Assembly (NCBI RefSeq): GCF_011089895.1
Contig: NZ_JAANAT010000001.1
Location: forward strand, 3,782,001 to 3,846,000
Reading direction: 5' to 3'
From: Mucilaginibacter inviolabilis
GTDB taxonomy: Bacteria > Bacteroidota > Bacteroidia > Sphingobacteriales > Sphingobacteriaceae
Length of the DNA: 64,000 nucleotides
The first letter of the stretch is position 1, and each line of letters begins with the position of its first letter. Under the pieces are notes generated by a model. That model searched no databases and had not been told where the DNA came from. It worked only from the letters and a program-made list of their open reading frames with translations. A program made the position numbers and the translations under genes. Positions 25,401-33,991 of this stretch are shown one piece after another.

Positions 25401-26336
25401 CTAAATTTTATTATAATATTCCATAAAACTATTGATCAGCAACTCCCAATGAGTTGAAGGGCAAAAGCCCGGTGATGTGGCAATAGTAACATCAACAATT
25501 TGTGGTCTAATACGACTTAGCTCGGCACAAATAGAACGAATCTCCTCTTCCAATTCACCATGGGTTATCATCTCAACCGGGTCATCATTCCGGTAATTAC
25601 CGTTGAACTGATTTAAGAAATAGTCCAGATCGATATGCAAAAAGGTAGGATCATCATTGATTTCCCCGATCAGGGATTTCATATCATTTCCCCGGTAATA
25701 AAAGCCCTTTGCGGGTTCATCATTTTTATCGGTAACCGATATAGAGATGCGGTCTTTAGCCAGATATGGAAAATCGTTAATGTATGATTCTACCAGGTTC
25801 TGCTTGGTAGGCCCATTGGGCGAAAGTTCTTTTCGCAGATGAAAAATATTTACTCTGTCCAGGAAAAAAATAAGCGGAGCTATAAACGATCCCAGGTTTA
25901 TACTTCCTTCCCGGATAAAATCAGTAATGCTTTCCGGATCATCAAAATTCACCTTCTTATCATCTGTCACCTGAAAATATTCACCCTGCTCTTTATATAA
26001 CAAGGGCGGCATCAAATCGGTATGATCGTCCAGGTGAATGATATTGATTTTTTTTACCCCGGGATTTGCTTTTAAATATCGTAACCAAAACAAAAGCGAC
26101 CAGGTATCTTCAAAACAAAGATTATAGTCCGCCTTCGCCTCATGAAAGTCTGCCACATCTGCCAGTGATAACTTATGCTCTGAAAATCCGGCCAGGTTAG
26201 CGGTCAGGTTTTGATCCAGGCCCAAATAGCTTAGTCCGGGACCTTGCAGTTGAAATTCGTTACCTGCCTGGGTCCATTTACAGTTTGTAAAATAACGGTT
26301 TAACTGTTGTTCAAAAGTAGCTTCTAACATGGTCAT
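25401..26336 (-). CDS. UPF0489 family peptide arginase
   Basis: The 311-aa protein carries the two metal-binding motifs of the arginase-like UPF0489 family: INIIHLDDHTDLMPP (DDHTD, residues 103-107) and FLHIDLDYFL (Asp236, Asp238). In characterised RiPP pathways such as landornamide, the UPF0489 enzyme OspR converts peptide Arg to ornithine. Most B cores have one or two Arg residues next to Ser/Phe (TFSR, ARAS), so these are natural targets. It is transcribed opposite to the two flanking LanB genes, with 243 bp after and 158 bp before it. The preceding gap 25158-25400 contains three GGCTAAAGCC/GGCTTTAGCC palindromes. Confidence 0.85.
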   Translation of the reverse strand: MTMLEATFEQQLNRYFTNCKWTQAGNEFQLQGPGLSYLGLDQNLTANLAGFSEHKLSLADVADFHEAKADYNLCFEDTWSLLFWLRYLKANPGVKKINIIHLDDHTDLMPPLLYKEQGEYFQVTDDKKVNFDDPESITDFIREGSINLGSFIAPLIFFLDRVNIFHLRKELSPNGPTKQNLVESYINDFPYLAKDRISISVTDKNDEPAKGFYYRGNDMKSLIGEINDDPTFLHIDLDYFLNQFNGNYRNDDPVEMITHGELEEEIRSICAELSRIRPQIVDVTIATSPGFCPSTHWELLINSFMEYYNKI

Positions 26337-26494
26337 GAATACTTAGATTTATATATGAATAAGCTTATTTGTAGCTATAAACTATATTACATTCAAGATA
26401 ATAATTTGGTGAGATAAAACCATTTTATTTTATAATATTTATAATAAAATAAATAACAAAAATATTTCTGTCAACCCTTATCCAACCAGCATAT

Positions 26495-27424
26495 ATGCCA
26501 GTAACGCCGCAGGAGTACAGCTTTAAGGAATATGTGATTCAACAGGACCAGGAAACCATCCGGTTCTACATCCATACGCCCGGATTTTCTCCAGAAAAAA
26601 GCACATTTCTCTTCCTGCAAGGCTCTGGCGCTGTACCCTTGTGTATGGAAAATGATCAGGGGCACCGGTTAACTTTTTCGCTTCATACCAGGCCCGAGAT
26701 TGTCCAAAACTTTAATTTCGTTATCATTTCAAAGGCGGGTTTTACTTTCAGCCGCCACCAGGATGCAGCCGCACCTGCTGAGTATCATCAAAAAACCAGT
26801 CTGGCTTACCGGGTGTTTCAAGCCGATACGGTATTGCGCTATCTACAATCAAACCAAGTAATCAACAGTAAGCATATCCTGGTATGCGGCCACTCCGAAG
26901 GATCGGATGTTGCAGCTAAGCTAGCTACTATCAATAAAGATATCAGTCATCTTGGATTTTTAAGCGGAGGCGGGGCATCGCAATTCCTGGAATATTTTCT
27001 TTATACCCGCAAGCGTATTACACGCGGAGAAGTTCCGTTCAGGGAAGGGCAACAGGAGATCGAAACACTCACCAGGCAATTTGAAGAGATTATGCAAAGC
27101 CCAACCTCAACCATCAAATTCTGGCAGGGGCATACCTACCTGCGCTGGGCCACCTTTGCCGAGCCTGCGCTAAGAAACCTCCTGCAACTTAACATACCTG
27201 TTTTTATGGCTATGGGTTCCCAGGACCCAGTGGTACATCCCGAAACTTTCGACCTCATCATCAGCGAATTTTTGTTCAACAAAAAACAAAACCTCTATCA
27301 TCAAATTTACGAGGGTGCCGATCATGGATTTAAGGAGAAAAGTGATACCGGCCCCGGTATTGATCATATACCTCCATTAATAACCGACATGGTTAACTGG
27401 TTCCATCAAACTTTAATAGCCTAA
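26495..27424 (+). CDS. alpha/beta hydrolase
   Basis: A 309-aa alpha/beta hydrolase with the nucleophile elbow GHSEGS (Ser near residue 133), an acid candidate in MGSQDPVVHPE and a catalytic His in GADHGF near the end. A helical lid lies at about residues 165-220. No signal peptide, so cytosolic. It directly precedes LanB 2 (16 bp) and is divergent from the arginase gene. It might act as a peptidase or esterase on a RiPP intermediate, or provide self-protection; the sequence does not identify the substrate. Confidence 0.8.
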   Translation: MPVTPQEYSFKEYVIQQDQETIRFYIHTPGFSPEKSTFLFLQGSGAVPLCMENDQGHRLTFSLHTRPEIVQNFNFVIISKAGFTFSRHQDAAAPAEYHQKTSLAYRVFQADTVLRYLQSNQVINSKHILVCGHSEGSDVAAKLATINKDISHLGFLSGGGASQFLEYFLYTRKRITRGEVPFREGQQEIETLTRQFEEIMQSPTSTIKFWQGHTYLRWATFAEPALRNLLQLNIPVFMAMGSQDPVVHPETFDLIISEFLFNKKQNLYHQIYEGADHGFKEKSDTGPGIDHIPPLITDMVNWFHQTLIA

Positions 27425-27440
27425 TAATCCAGAACCATAC

Positions 27441-30400
27441 ATGGCCGATTATCAGTTTATCCCCGACCTTATATTGCGGATCCCCTTATTTAGTTTTGAA
27501 CGTTATCAGGCAGATAATGTACAGGGTATTGTCAGCGACCCGCAGTTTCAGTATGCTATTTACCTCGCTAACCCGGCATTACATCAGGTATTGCTCCATA
27601 AACATTTTGATATCAGCGCTTTTAATGACAAGGAATTATTAAGCATCAAAAAATATATCAACCGCACCTGTTTCAGGCCTACACCTTTTGGCTGTTTTGC
27701 TTCGTCCACGGTTGTGGATTGGGGGCAGGATGACCAAATCCTGCTGAAAGATAAAACACACGACCACGTTCATCTGCTTTTAGACCTGGAGATATCCTTA
27801 CTATTAGCCAAAAAACTATTAAAGAATAACCCCTATTCCAGGCAATTATCTTTAAATCCAACCATTTATCGTTTAAAAAGAACTTACCGGTTTGTAAAGA
27901 CCACGCACCAGGAAGGAGTATCGGCGCTATCTTTTACCCTCGATTCCATTAAGGCGAATAACTTTATTGACAGCATTGTTAAGCTGTTTAAAAAAGGGCC
28001 ATTACCCGAAGCTCATCTGTTATCCCTTATCACCAGCTGGGGTTTTCAGGATACAGAAGCGACAGAGTTTTTAAACAGGCTGCTTGCCAGTCAGATTTTA
28101 ACTACACAACTGGAACCCAATCTAATGGGTGAGGATTATTTGTACCGGTTAATAAATACATCTTCTGCAGCGGCCAATCCGCTTTCGCTTCAATTAAATA
28201 CTTTATATAAAAAACTAAATGCAGCAAAACCCTTTGCGCAAGAAGTGTTACAGGAGTTTGACGATGAAATAAAACAACTAACAGCCGATTGTACAAAAAA
28301 AAGCAGTCTGAATTTTTATTCAAATCTGGAGCGAAAAAAGCTGAGTGGGAGTTTACATATAAAGTACCAGGAACAGATTTCGATGGCTATAACAGCCTTG
28401 CGGGTTTTAGTTCCATATGCTTCACCACAAAACCTTAAGGATTTTATAACGGAGTTTAAAACCCGGTTCGACAGGCAAAAAGTGCCGCTGCTCCTGACCA
28501 TCGATCCGGATACAGGTATTGTATATGGAGGTGCTTCGGGCTCTGACAAGGGGCCACTCCTGAGCAAAGTTAAATTTAGCCCAACCACTAAGAGCTCTCC
28601 GGTAATGGAATGGACCATGGTTCACCAGTTACTATTTCAGCTTTGGACAAACAATACCAACCGCGGCACCTTTGAGCCCATCAAATTAAGCCCCGCTCAT
28701 TTAAGTAAGCTTGATCAACCTCCACACCCGTTACCGCCATCGATGATGGTGATGTTCCGGGAGTTTGGTGACCAGATCTTTATCGAAAATGCAGGAGGCT
28801 GCTCGGGTACATCCATCATTGGGCGTTTTACCTTGTTTAATGATAGCATATTAGACCTCGGCAGGCAGATTGCTCAAATCGAGGAACAGGCCAATCCGGA
28901 TATAATTTTTGCCGATATCGGGATACTATCAGATACTCATACCGATAATATCAACCGGCGGTACCCGGTTTATCAGTATGAAATCCCTATCAACTCTGTC
29001 CCTGCACAACCAATATCTCAACAGATTGCGCTATCTGATCTGTTGGTATCAGTAGTAAATGATGAGGTAGTACTGGAATCTGTTTCGTTGAAAAAAGTTG
29101 TACAGCCCAGACTAAGTTCGGCCTATAATTATGCACATAATCATTTAAGCATTTTTAAATTTTTGTGCGATCTTCAATACCAGGGCACTCAAAATAATTT
29201 AACTTTCGACCTCGAATATTTTTTCCCGGGCTTAAAATTTTATCCGAGAGTAAGCATGGGAAACGTTATCCTGAGTACAGCTAAATGGTATTTAGCAACC
29301 AGCGATATTGACTATCTGAATAAGGCAACCGAAAAAGAAGGCTTAGATAAAATACTGGAGATAAAACGGCAAATTAACCTGCCCGATTTGATCTGTTTAA
29401 CCAGGGCCGATCAGCAGCTTGTTTTTGACCTCGGCAAAAAAGAAGAAGTATCGCTATTATTAAACTGCATAGCTGGTGCCCAACAGGTTAAGCTGCAGGA
29501 ATATTTTTTACCCCAATCATCCCAATCTAAAGTAGTAATAGCAGGGAAACCGATGGTTAACCAGTTTATCACTTTTCTGTATCAAACCAATAGAGTTTAC
29601 CCCTTAAAGTTTAGTCCGCAGCACGTATCTGATAAAAAAATTAAAAGGGAGTTTGCAACTGGGACTGAGTGGCTTTATTTTAAAATTTATTGCAGCCCTC
29701 AGGTAGCCGATCATCTATTATCCGATCAAATTTTACCGCTTATGGCTGCTTTGGAAAAAAAAGAGGTAAACTCCTGGTTCTTCATCCGTTACCTGGAATC
29801 GGGTTATCACCTGCGGCTCCGGTTAAAAGTAAATCCGGCTGATATTGGTCGGGTGATGATCAAATTGAACAAGCAGTTGGCCATTAGCCTGCAAAGCCAT
29901 GAAATTAAAAAATTACAAACCGATACTTATACCCGGGAAATAGAGCGATATGGTGCTGATATGATAGCGCTTGTTGAAGAGTTTTTTAATACGAGTAGCA
30001 AGCTGGTAGTTCACTTCATAAAAAACCGGTTGCCGGTTTACGCCAATTATAGTCTGGCGATTATAGATATTGACCAACTAATGAGGTTATTTATACCATC
30101 CGTAACCGATCAAATATCTTTTTTACAGTTAGTAGCGGATAATTTCTATCAGGAATTTTCGGGCAATAAAGCTTTAAAAGTTGATCTGGATATGAAATAC
30201 CGGGAATTAAAACCCGAAATTCAATCGTTGTTTAATGACCCTCATTTCTTTAAAACACTCAGGCTTGATAAATACCACAGGAGCTTTTTACACCAGGCGG
30301 CCCAGGTAGCCAACGCAGCCCTCCATTTCACTGCCGAACGCCGGATTGCACTGCTTGCCGATATGATCCACATGCACTTTAACCGTTTATTTACCGAAGA

Positions 30401-30473
30401 TGAGCGGGAGCAGGAGTATATTATTTACTACTGCATGTTAAAATATAAACTATCGATAAAAGCCCGGCTTTAA
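27441..30473 (+). CDS. full-length class I lantibiotic dehydratase LanB-like 2
   Basis: The 1010-aa protein has the N-terminal LanB domain with NRTCFRPTPFGCFASS near residue 74 (GCF where LanB 1 has GLF) and a C-terminal SpaB-type elimination domain from about residue 743 with EWLYFKIYCSP and SWFFIRYLESGYHLRLRLK. It is a distant paralog of LanB 1, not a recent duplicate. It is in a separate unit with the alpha/beta hydrolase, without the 21-bp-repeat promoter. It may act on a different precursor (the 61-aa Ser/Thr-rich ORF at 32376 is a candidate) or install a second set of dehydrations. It ends 10 bp before the convergent regulator gene. Confidence 0.87.
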   Translation: MADYQFIPDLILRIPLFSFERYQADNVQGIVSDPQFQYAIYLANPALHQVLLHKHFDISAFNDKELLSIKKYINRTCFRPTPFGCFASSTVVDWGQDDQILLKDKTHDHVHLLLDLEISLLLAKKLLKNNPYSRQLSLNPTIYRLKRTYRFVKTTHQEGVSALSFTLDSIKANNFIDSIVKLFKKGPLPEAHLLSLITSWGFQDTEATEFLNRLLASQILTTQLEPNLMGEDYLYRLINTSSAAANPLSLQLNTLYKKLNAAKPFAQEVLQEFDDEIKQLTADCTKKSSLNFYSNLERKKLSGSLHIKYQEQISMAITALRVLVPYASPQNLKDFITEFKTRFDRQKVPLLLTIDPDTGIVYGGASGSDKGPLLSKVKFSPTTKSSPVMEWTMVHQLLFQLWTNNTNRGTFEPIKLSPAHLSKLDQPPHPLPPSMMVMFREFGDQIFIENAGGCSGTSIIGRFTLFNDSILDLGRQIAQIEEQANPDIIFADIGILSDTHTDNINRRYPVYQYEIPINSVPAQPISQQIALSDLLVSVVNDEVVLESVSLKKVVQPRLSSAYNYAHNHLSIFKFLCDLQYQGTQNNLTFDLEYFFPGLKFYPRVSMGNVILSTAKWYLATSDIDYLNKATEKEGLDKILEIKRQINLPDLICLTRADQQLVFDLGKKEEVSLLLNCIAGAQQVKLQEYFLPQSSQSKVVIAGKPMVNQFITFLYQTNRVYPLKFSPQHVSDKKIKREFATGTEWLYFKIYCSPQVADHLLSDQILPLMAALEKKEVNSWFFIRYLESGYHLRLRLKVNPADIGRVMIKLNKQLAISLQSHEIKKLQTDTYTREIERYGADMIALVEEFFNTSSKLVVHFIKNRLPVYANYSLAIIDIDQLMRLFIPSVTDQISFLQLVADNFYQEFSGNKALKVDLDMKYRELKPEIQSLFNDPHFFKTLRLDKYHRSFLHQAAQVANAALHFTAERRIALLADMIHMHFNRLFTEDEREQEYIIYYCMLKYKLSIKARL

Positions 30474-30483
30474 AAATGCGAAA

Positions 30484-31209
30484 TCAACGCTTTTTCAAAA
30501 TACTCAGATCTAATTTTTTAAAAAACAGGTCGCGGTAGGTTGCTCCTAATTGGAGTACTTTTTTGTTAGCCAAAAAAATCTGGTTGCCGTTTATAAATTT
30601 AATTTTATTGGTATTAACGATAAATGATTTATGGATGCGGCTAAAACTGCTTTCGGGTAAGTGTAATTCTATATCTTTTAGGGTTATGTAGGCTTTATAA
30701 TCGGTATCGTTTAAAAAAATGGTAATAAAATTATTGCTGGCTTCTATGTAAACGATGCTTTCATGATCAATCTTTACTATTTTACCAAAGTCGCTTTTTA
30801 TATAGAAAAAGCCTTGTTCCTGTTCGCCTGTTTTTACGCTATCTTTCTCGACCATGCTCCCCATCACTTTTTTAATACAGGTTAAAAACCGGGGGTATGA
30901 GATTGGTTTAAGCAAAAAATCGAGTGCGTTTTTTTCAAAAGCTTCCACAGCATGGTTGGCGTAACCGGTAACAAATATTATTTTAATCTGAGGGTCGAGC
31001 AGGGTTGATAATTCCAGGCCATTAAGCATAGGCATATCTATATCCAGAAAAAGAATATCGGGTTTGTTATTCCGTACAGCAGCCAAACCTTCCATGGGGC
31101 TATTGGATGTTCCTAATAAAGTTAGGTCAGGTGTATTAGCTATATAATCTTTAAGTAAATCAACAGCATGTGATTCATCATCAATTATAAAGCACTTTAT
31201 TGTGTTCAT
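30484..31209 (-). CDS. LytTR-family response regulator 1
   Basis: A 241-aa protein with a receiver domain (phospho-acceptor in ILFLDIDMPMLNG near residue 55; conserved FVTGY and LLKPI) and a C-terminal LytTR DNA-binding domain (FYIKSDFGKIVKID, IEASNNFITIF, FSRIHKSFIVNTNKI). LytTR regulators bind direct repeats about 21 bp apart. It overlaps the kinase gene by 29 bp, so the pair is co-translated. It adjoins the RiPP cluster, whose promoters have 21-bp direct repeats, making it a leading candidate for the cluster activator. Confidence 0.9.
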   Translation of the reverse strand: MNTIKCFIIDDESHAVDLLKDYIANTPDLTLLGTSNSPMEGLAAVRNNKPDILFLDIDMPMLNGLELSTLLDPQIKIIFVTGYANHAVEAFEKNALDFLLKPISYPRFLTCIKKVMGSMVEKDSVKTGEQEQGFFYIKSDFGKIVKIDHESIVYIEASNNFITIFLNDTDYKAYITLKDIELHLPESSFSRIHKSFIVNTNKIKFINGNQIFLANKKVLQLGATYRDLFFKKLDLSILKKR

Positions 31210-32302
31210 GTAAGTTTATGTTTAGGTCTATTGAGAATATACCATCCCTGTTATTGATAGTTAAATCATATTGGCGTTTGTACTGATTTTCTAACCTGTT
31301 TTTTACGTTCACCAATCCTAATTTGCTATTATTATGAGGCATGGAATGAGTTTTCCCTATTTTATTGATGGTATAAAAGCTAAGGCTTCCGTTATCTAAT
31401 CCAACATAAATTTGTACCGGAAAATCACGATCTGATAAGTTAGCGTATTTAAATATATTTTCAACAAAAGTGAGCAGCACCAGCGGAATTATTTTTATCC
31501 CCTCAAAATCGCCCTTTAATATTAGCTCGATACAAAGCTTATTATTAAACCGTATTTGGTTAAGTTTAATCAGGTTTTCTATCGCCACTATTTCATCTTT
31601 TAAACTAACCGTTTCATTACTGCCTGTTGATTTAAATGAATAATGGGTTATCTCTGATAAAAGCATAATAACCTCTGCCGCTTCTTCCGAGCTTTTATAC
31701 ACCGTATTATAAATATAATTTAAGGTGTTAAATAGCAGGTGCGGGTTAATTTGCGCCCTGAGTAAACTGTTATGCGTAGCCAGCAGGTCTTTTTCAAGCA
31801 ATATCTTCCTGCTTTCAGATTTCATCCGTTCATTTTCAAGCTGAAGTATTTTCCTTTTATTGTATACACTGTATAAGGCAAACCAGTAACAAGTGCTCAG
31901 GCCAATAAAATAAATGGCGCGCCATATACTGGCTACAAAAAAGAGATAAGGCAGGTGGATTGATCTTAAAACTTTGATGTGGAACCAATTTTCCAACATG
32001 TAATTTAAGCCGTAATTAAGCGCTAAATAAATAAGTATCTCTAATGGAAGTAAAATCAAAAATGAGACGAACCAATTATGTTTCTTTTCAGAAAAATTTT
32101 TGAGCAAAACCATCGCATTATAATAAAACAATGCAATGTTAAGGGGGTAGTGAACTATTTGATCAATCAACGGGATTGAGCCCGAAGACAATATTAATAA
32201 TACCGAAAGTTCGTATACAATAAATGAGCCCCAAAAAATCAAGTGCCAAAAAACGTGAATACCATGGGTATTATTCACCATGCGTTTAAAGTTGTTTACC
32301 AT
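31181..32302 (-). CDS. LytS-like sensor histidine kinase
   Basis: A 373-aa kinase with about four transmembrane segments in the first 150 residues, a short coiled coil (NERMKSESRKILLEKDLL), the His-kinase motif LRAQINPHLLFNTLNYIYN with the phosphorylated His near residue 200, and an ATPase C-terminus (PLVLLTFVENIFKYA, then a degenerate G-box, LGLVNVKNRLENQY). The start at 32302 or the second Met at 32281 are both possible. It partners the overlapping LytTR regulator. The input signal is unknown; the membrane region suggests an envelope or peptide signal. Confidence 0.9.
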   Translation of the reverse strand: MVNNFKRMVNNTHGIHVFWHLIFWGSFIVYELSVLLILSSGSIPLIDQIVHYPLNIALFYYNAMVLLKNFSEKKHNWFVSFLILLPLEILIYLALNYGLNYMLENWFHIKVLRSIHLPYLFFVASIWRAIYFIGLSTCYWFALYSVYNKRKILQLENERMKSESRKILLEKDLLATHNSLLRAQINPHLLFNTLNYIYNTVYKSSEEAAEVIMLLSEITHYSFKSTGSNETVSLKDEIVAIENLIKLNQIRFNNKLCIELILKGDFEGIKIIPLVLLTFVENIFKYANLSDRDFPVQIYVGLDNGSLSFYTINKIGKTHSMPHNNSKLGLVNVKNRLENQYKRQYDLTINNRDGIFSIDLNINLHEHNKVLYN

Positions 32303-32375
32303 CCATTTAAATCTGTTTGCACAATAAATTTCATATTATTTACACTTTACTCTAACTTAAATAAAAAAAGAACCT

Positions 32376-32561
32376 ATGAAAAAGTCTCACTCCTTAAAAG
32401 CAATTTTTGAAATTGAAACAGTTTTCAAATTTCAATCAGATTCCAAGGCCCTACATCTAAACGTAACACAAACCGAAACAACAACAACGTCGTCAACAGC
32501 CACGATAACTTCTTTTCAAACTATTGGTTTCCACAAGGTACCCAATGGCTTAAGAATATAA
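32376..32561 (+). CDS. 61-aa Ser/Thr-rich small ORF, possible orphan RiPP precursor
   Basis: The product begins MKKSHSLKAIFEIETVFKF and has a central run of hydroxy residues (VTQTETTTTSSTATITSF) without any Cys, ending TIGFHKVPNGLRI. The composition is what a LanB substrate would look like. There is no GG site. It has an ATG and an upstream TTTG about 20 bp before a TA-rich -7-like region (around 32345), divergent from the kinase gene. It could equally be a chance ORF; nothing similar occurs elsewhere in the window. Confidence 0.4.
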   Translation: MKKSHSLKAIFEIETVFKFQSDSKALHLNVTQTETTTTSSTATITSFQTIGFHKVPNGLRI

Positions 32562-33049
32562 GCTACTGCCGATTAATGATTAAATTAAACCGCTTAGAAT
32601 AAAAGGAAAAGAACGATATATGGTTAATTCATACTAACTAATAATACAGCAATTAATGAAAATCGGAACAGATTGACAGTTCTTAAAGCTACCTGTCTGA
32701 TATCGGCCATTCATTGTTTGGGCTTATACTATATATTATTAAGTTAATTAAAGGGGTATTTAAATAATGGCCGCTTTTAATGCTTTGATATAAATATATA
32801 TTTTTTATCACTAAAAGCTAGCAGTAATTATTTAAAAAAAACTTACAGCTAACTTGTTTATTTAATGCGGCTAAAACAAATATATCAATCATAAATTGAA
32901 ATTATAATTTACAGATTAATATCTGCTTAAATTATAAGAATTTATGGCAACTAAGAAAAAATAAGATAGAGCTAAAAGTTTTATTTCAATAAATATATGC
33001 CCTTAATTTTAGCAAATTATTAATTATTTGATATCATAATACTTGGATT
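32562..33049. other. 488-bp AT-rich gene-free region upstream of response regulator 2
   Basis: No supported gene. It contains an imperfect inverted repeat at 32902-32916 (TTATAATTTACAGAT) and 32921-32937 (its complement with a 2-nt insertion), which could be a regulator site or hairpin. The rest is very AT-rich without a clear TAnnTTTG promoter. Confidence 0.5.
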
Positions 33050-33835
33050 ATGAATAATTCTTGTCAACTATCTGTTATTATTGTTGAAAATGACGAGACA
33101 GATGCGTCTACATTAAAACAGTATATTTCCCGTATCCCGTTCCTCCACCTGTTAACGGTTTGCCGAACAGCTATTGAGGCATTGGATCTGATCTATATCA
33201 AAAAACCGGATATTATTATAGTGGATGTAAACCTCCCGATGATGTCTGGGCTGGAACTGATCAGCGGGTTAACATCACAGAAGCCCCAGATCATCCTGAC
33301 GTCTGCCCACCAGCAATATGCCTTTAACGGTTTTGAACTTGATGTAACCGACTTTTTGTTAAAGCCATTTGATTACCAGCGCTTTATTAAAGCTATATGT
33401 AAGGTTAAGCAAAGGCATTATAATTTAAACAGCGAATTAAGCGTCAAAGAATTAGCGCCTAAACGTAATAACTTGCTGGCAGACCTCAACACCAGAACAG
33501 CTACAAAGCCTTTATCAAAAGAGGAGCGGTTTATATGGGTTAAGGTTGACAAGAAAATGATGAACCTGAATACTTCAGAAATTGTATACGTTGAAGGGTT
33601 AAGGGATTATGTAAAAATACACCTGGCTAAAATCAATTACGTGGTTAACTTAACCATGACCAAAACCGAAGAGCTCCTGGGCAACAGCAGCTTTATACGG
33701 GTAAACCGATCTTTTATCATTAATAAATCGTTTATCATTTGTGTTAAAGGCAATACCATTGAAACCAGCTTAAATAATTCTTTACCTATCGGTGTAAACT
33801 ATAAAGATGCTGTGAAACAGTTGCTGTTTAACTAA
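33050..33835 (+). CDS. LytTR-family response regulator 2
   Basis: A 261-aa response regulator with receiver domain (IIIVDVNLPMMSG, Asp near residue 58; LTSAHQQYAF; FLLKPFDY) and LytTR domain (IWVKVDKKMMNLNTSEIVYVEG, FIRVNRSFIINKSFI). A linker of about 45 residues separates them (SVKELAPKRNNLL). No kinase is adjacent; it may share the kinase at 31181-32302 or be an orphan. It is a second candidate for the cluster regulator. A hairpin terminator follows. Confidence 0.9.
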   Translation: MNNSCQLSVIIVENDETDASTLKQYISRIPFLHLLTVCRTAIEALDLIYIKKPDIIIVDVNLPMMSGLELISGLTSQKPQIILTSAHQQYAFNGFELDVTDFLLKPFDYQRFIKAICKVKQRHYNLNSELSVKELAPKRNNLLADLNTRTATKPLSKEERFIWVKVDKKMMNLNTSEIVYVEGLRDYVKIHLAKINYVVNLTMTKTEELLGNSSFIRVNRSFIINKSFIICVKGNTIETSLNNSLPIGVNYKDAVKQLLFN

Positions 33836-33907
33836 GTTGTCTTACATTTTTATAGCTTAAGCGAAGAAATTTTACTACGCCCCAATCAAACCTACTTTAT
33901 AAAAGAC

Positions 33908-33941
33908 GCCCCTGGTACTTTACACCAGGGGCATTTCTGTT
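33908..33941 (+). terminator. terminator after response regulator 2
   Basis: GCCCCTGGT (33908-33916) pairs with ACCAGGGGC (33924-33932), followed by ATTTCTGTTT. Confidence 0.75.
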
Positions 33942-33991
33942 TATAAAATTTTATTCAAGGCCTTATCTTTGGCATGTTAAACTCATAATTT

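Noticed and set aside
22152..30473. Thiopeptide-type pathway (pyridine-forming cycloaddition)
   Set aside because: Both LanB proteins contain fused N- and C-terminal domains as in class I lanthipeptide dehydratases; no separate pyridine synthase or azoline-forming YcaO/dehydrogenase is present.
32562..33049. Small RNA or additional precursor gene in the AT-rich gap
   Set aside because: No ORF with a leader-like sequence, no GC-rich hairpin followed by a T-run and no clear promoter were seen.
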